A DNA stretch of 64,000 bases from Terrimonas_A sp051954695 (GTDB taxonomy: Bacteria; Bacteroidota; Bacteroidia; Chitinophagales; Chitinophagaceae), in assembly GCA_051954695.1 (NCBI GenBank), contig JBQCHL010000007.1:145822-209821 (forward strand). Direction: 5' to 3'. Below the pieces are notes generated by a model that saw only the letters and a program-made list of their open reading frames with translations, did no database searches and was not told the origin of the DNA. Numbering within the stretch: the stretch's first letter is position 1; every line of letters begins with the position of its first letter. The translations under genes were made by a program, and so were the position numbers. Of the stretch, positions 61,172 to 64,000 are shown in pieces.

Positions 61172-62431
61172 TCAATCTATTCTTCTCAACACCGCATTCC
61201 CCACTGCACAGTCAAGGCATTTCCGCTGACTGCAATACTGGCTTTTCAGTTCAAGCAAAACTTGTGTGTCGCGGGCTGTACGACTGTTCATGCCCAGCCG
61301 CTTATATCCTTCAATAATGGTATTGTATTCCGGTGGAAGATCTTCCAGCCATTGCAGCACTTTTTCCTTCAATGGTTCTTCCTGGTGAAAATGTGCATAC
61401 GTAAATAATATGGGAATGATCGTATTGATGATAATTGAATCGGTCATTGCTATTCCCATTCTCTTCGGGCGGAATGAACTGGCTTCATCCAGGCGGTAAT
61501 GATAATGCCAGTAATCATTGGCTGTTACATCCAGCCATTGACGGATATCTTTTACATTCACTGCCTCTTTTACCCTGGTGAATAAGTGGGTGGTTTGATG
61601 CACCAGCATAGCCAATTGAGCAAAACGCACAGTAGGAAAATTAACCGGCCGCATCCGAAGGAAGACCGGCTGGCCATGAACAGGTTTCAACTGATATTTA
61701 CGATAGAGAAACTGATACTCTTTTTGCAGGAGAATGGCATAATCCTCCTCGTATCGTCCATTCAGCAAGCCCGCCTGCCCAAGCAGCAATGCTTCCAGTT
61801 GATGCAATTGATTTTTATGCCGGGCCAGTAAAGCCAGTGGCACAGACCGTGCTACTGCTTCAAAGAAATCAGCGTTCAGACGGCTGCCAAAGCTTCTTGC
61901 CAGTAACCACCAGAATGTTTCTTCCCAATGAAAATTATTCTCACGGAGAAGAGCACCGGTCATGCTTGCTTTTCGCAACAGGCGCTCTGCCAGCAACCGG
62001 TCTTTCCAGCTTTGCCAGGCAAGGTTTTCGAGACTGGTGATCTTTTTTCCGCAGGGAATAAAAGCTGTTGATCGCAGCAATGATTGATAATGCTGCAGGA
62101 GTATGTTCGGTATGCGATGCTTTAATTCCAGCACAGGCAGGTCATTTACAGGGCCGTCATCTTCCCATACCACGTGCAATATCACGTTGCTGTAATGCGG
62201 ATCATATTCATGAGCATGTTTATTCCAGTCAGACGTACGCAGGTGCAGCTCTACCGAACCAGACCAGGTGAATGGCCCGATCTTTACGCGGGCATTAAAA
62301 AAATCAGGCCCCTGGTTGGTGTTATATATGCCGGGAGAGAACACATATACCATCTCTCCATTCACTGTAGTGAGATGATGCCGGTTGAAATGCTGGAACT
62401 GCCAGATATATTGCAATAATCTTTCCGTCAT
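61172..62431 (-). CDS. DUF2851 family protein
   Basis: 419 aa from ATG at 62431. Family features: ERLLQYIWQFQHFNRHHLTT, GIYNTNQGPDFFNARVKIG, WSGSVELHLRTSDWNKHAHE, VILHVVWEDD and the C-terminal Cys cluster YCSQRKCLDCAVGNAVL. Its fold has nuclease-like traits in annotations, but no function is shown. A short palindrome directly precedes the start. Confidence 0.9.
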   Translation of the reverse strand: MTERLLQYIWQFQHFNRHHLTTVNGEMVYVFSPGIYNTNQGPDFFNARVKIGPFTWSGSVELHLRTSDWNKHAHEYDPHYSNVILHVVWEDDGPVNDLPVLELKHRIPNILLQHYQSLLRSTAFIPCGKKITSLENLAWQSWKDRLLAERLLRKASMTGALLRENNFHWEETFWWLLARSFGSRLNADFFEAVARSVPLALLARHKNQLHQLEALLLGQAGLLNGRYEEDYAILLQKEYQFLYRKYQLKPVHGQPVFLRMRPVNFPTVRFAQLAMLVHQTTHLFTRVKEAVNVKDIRQWLDVTANDYWHYHYRLDEASSFRPKRMGIAMTDSIIINTIIPILFTYAHFHQEEPLKEKVLQWLEDLPPEYNTIIEGYKRLGMNSRTARDTQVLLELKSQYCSQRKCLDCAVGNAVLRRID

Positions 62432-62434
62432 TAA

Positions 62435-62450
62435 ATCCCTTTTAAGGGAT
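62435..62450 (-). promoter_or_regulatory. palindrome 3 nt before the DUF2851 start
   Basis: ATCCCTT and AAGGGAT around a two-base centre; on the transcript the hairpin or operator would sit right at the start codon. Confidence 0.3.
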
Positions 62451-62519
62451 CCAAAGTAGAAAGCCTGCAATCAGCAGCAATTGTTTTTACAACAGTTTAT
62501 AAAGGGAAAATCACCGGGA

Positions 62520-63083
62520 TCATTTGTATTTTTCCAGTTCTCTTACCACCCTGCTCACAGGAAGTCCCATCACATTGTAGAAATCGCCTGAAACAGACTG
62601 AATGCCTACTACACCGATCCATTCCTGGATGGCATAAGCGCCGGCTTTATCATAAGGTTTGTACTTGTCAACATAGAATTCGATCTGCTGCCGACTAAGT
62701 GAATGAAAATACACATCCGTGATATCGGCAAAAACCGTTTCCTTTTCACCCTGCCTGATCACTACACCAGTAATGACCCGGTGTTGGTTGCCCGACAGCT
62801 TAGAAAGAATACGAATGGCATCTTCCCGGTTAATTGGTTTACCGATTATTTGCTGACCTAATACGACCACAGTATCAGCGGCTAAAATCACCCTGCCGAT
62901 CTCGACGGAGGATTGAACAGCTAGGGCTTTATTCCGTGCAATATATACAGGTACTTCTTCTACAGGTAATGAATCAGGGAATGTCTCTGCAGTTTCTTTC
63001 ACTACTATTTCAAAAGGTATTTCTGCCCATTCCAGCAATTGCTTGCGCCGGGGCGATTGAGAAGCCAGGATGATCGGGTTCAT
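62520..63083 (-). CDS. maf: Maf family nucleoside triphosphate pyrophosphatase
   Basis: 187 aa. Hydrolyses dTTP, UTP or modified nucleotides to monophosphates as housecleaning. Motifs: ILASQSPRRKQLLEWAEIPF, ILAADTVVVL, GNQHRVITGVVI, GAYAIQEWIGVVGIQSVSGDFYNVMGLPV. Start ATGA overlaps the UbiA stop by 4 bp: translational coupling. Confidence 0.95.
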   Translation of the reverse strand: MNPIILASQSPRRKQLLEWAEIPFEIVVKETAETFPDSLPVEEVPVYIARNKALAVQSSVEIGRVILAADTVVVLGQQIIGKPINREDAIRILSKLSGNQHRVITGVVIRQGEKETVFADITDVYFHSLSRQQIEFYVDKYKPYDKAGAYAIQEWIGVVGIQSVSGDFYNVMGLPVSRVVRELEKYK

Positions 63084-64000
63084 ATATAAAAGTAAAAAAA
63101 GATCATAGAAAGGATACCGGTAAACATTACTCCTTTAGTAAGTGAGCTCAGGCGATGATAATCGCTGATCTCTGTAGCTTTAAACAATCCTGAGAGAATA
63201 TAAAGCAGGGGCAGGATGATAAATACAACGCAATAAGCCACAGCCCACCACCATTGAAATTGTAATACATAGACCTGCACCACAGCGAGTATCACGATGA
63301 GAATGATCAGCCAGACAGCAATATAGACTTTTGACGTGTTCACACCCCATACGATCGGCATGGTGCGGCAACCATAACGGGCATCCCCATCCCTGTCCTC
63401 GATATCTTTAATGGCTTCCCTGATCAAAGAAAGAATAAAGGCGAAGCCAGCATAGAGAAAAGCAAAGCGGAACAATTTGGATTGCCCGGGATGATTAGCA
63501 TCAAATGCATCGACTACAGAAACCTTAGAAAAAAATATTATTAGAATGGTCCAGGCCGTCAGCAATGAGATAAGCACATTCCCTATCAGCAATTTCCGTT
63601 TGAATGTGGTGGAGTAAAACCATAGTGTGAATACACATAGCATATTTGCAACTATCAGGTACCATTTTCCCAGTATAGGCAGGGCCAACATGGTAAGGAG
63701 AACACCTGTTGCACTTAAGATAAAATGCCAGGCAATAGCCCAGCGTCGGCTGATAAATTTATCCACCACCAGGCGGCGTGGCTTATTCACCTCATCAATA
63801 TTGATATCAAAATAATCGTTGATAATATAACCACCGGCTGCAATACATACCGATGCTATAATTAGCCATATCATTTTAGAAGAAGGAAACGAAGAGCCGT
63901 ATAACGACACATCTACACAGTAATAGAACAGGGCCTGCGTCAGCACAATAAACACCAAATTGGGCCAACGTACCAGTCGCAAAAACGCAGCTATCCGCTT
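63080..64000 (-). CDS. UbiA-family prenyltransferase, 5' end beyond window
   Basis: About 306 codons are visible; the frame stays open to base 64000 (reading KRIAAFLRLVRWPN), so the start is outside. Membrane enzyme that moves isoprenyl chains to an acceptor. Two Asp motifs: NDYFDINIDEVNKP and KDIEDRDGDARYGCRT; eight or nine spans. The acceptor (geranylgeranylglycerol phosphate, quinone ring or haem) is undecided; the sequence resembles the geranylgeranylglycerol-phosphate type of Bacteroidota. Upstream of maf in the same operon. Confidence 0.9.
   Translation of the reverse strand, partial: KRIAAFLRLVRWPNLVFIVLTQALFYYCVDVSLYGSSFPSSKMIWLIIASVCIAAGGYIINDYFDINIDEVNKPRRLVVDKFISRRWAIAWHFILSATGVLLTMLALPILGKWYLIVANMLCVFTLWFYSTTFKRKLLIGNVLISLLTAWTILIIFFSKVSVVDAFDANHPGQSKLFRFAFLYAGFAFILSLIREAIKDIEDRDGDARYGCRTMPIVWGVNTSKVYIAVWLIILIVILAVVQVYVLQFQWWWAVAYCVVFIILPLLYILSGLFKATEISDYHRLSSLTKGVMFTGILSMIFFYFYI

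Overview
The window reads as chromosomal core sequence from a Bacteroidota member, most likely family Chitinophagaceae. The basis is: Bacteroidota-type -7 promoter elements (TAnnTTTG) before many genes; few Shine-Dalgarno sites; and lineage-typical families (GLPGLI, DUF6089, DUF4403, a BT_3928-type DoxX protein, OMP_b-brl porins, a type IX secretion sorting domain, a LytTR regulator). I see no rRNA, tRNA, CRISPR array, transposase, integrase or phage gene. The family assignment is inference from gene content, not from a marker phylogeny.

Layout. 0-8 kb: 5' part of gyrA (runs off the left edge), a GYF-like membrane protein, a small porin, a saccharopine dehydrogenase, a ChaN/EreA-like protein, a cysteine-free sirtuin, an EVE-domain protein and a LutA-like Fe-S protein. 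8-18 kb: ribH, a YfgM-like TPR protein and pdhA on the minus strand, divergent from recF and a DUF721/DciA-like gene; then a DppB-like permease, a DoxX-thioredoxin protein, DUF1599, folP, an FKBP lipoprotein, an NrnA-type DHH phosphatase and ndk. 18-31 kb: a repeat-rich gap, TraB/GumN, a UbiD-family decarboxylase, DUF6089, a dipeptide epimerase, CBM20-type malQ, small ORFs, a SnoaL-like protein, dnaK, DUF456 and YdeI-like. 31-39 kb: an FtsX/MacB-type permease, DUF4403, GtrA, argS and a TPR protein. 39-55 kb: a glycogen/maltodextrin region (glgB, SusA-like amylase, maltodextrin-type MFS, glgC, glgA, FucP-like sugar transporter, ROK glucokinase), interrupted by an outer-membrane beta-barrel/GLPGLI pair and an unrecognised secreted protein. 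55-64 kb: phosphodiester glycosidase, lipA, a hypothetical envelope protein, OsmC, a LytTR protein with a degenerate receiver, a T9SS cargo protein, DUF2851, maf and a UbiA prenyltransferase truncated by the right edge.

How genes fit together. malQ, the SusA-like amylase, the MFS transporters and the ROK kinase would break down and import malto-oligosaccharides and phosphorylate glucose. glgC, glgA and glgB form the ADP-glucose route to glycogen. pdhA and lipA belong to lipoate-dependent pyruvate oxidation. recF and the DUF721 gene belong to replication and repair. UbiD and UbiA are candidates for quinone or isoprenoid lipid synthesis.

The most unusual material lies between genes. Most 3' gene ends that I examined carry large hairpins or inverted repeats built from short repeated words. 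One family, the heptad GACTNNN (AGTC on the other strand), occurs at seven clear sites plus a weak eighth. Its inverted arms bracket terminator hairpins between convergent genes, and in two genes it supplies the stop codon. Other gaps use TTTAA, CAAAG, CAAC, GAAT or TTACCGGTAA words. A second pattern is that several genes have the -7 element only 4-6 nt before the start codon, which predicts leaderless mRNAs. Two enzymes that normally bind structural zinc (sirtuin, ROK kinase) have lost the cysteine ligands.
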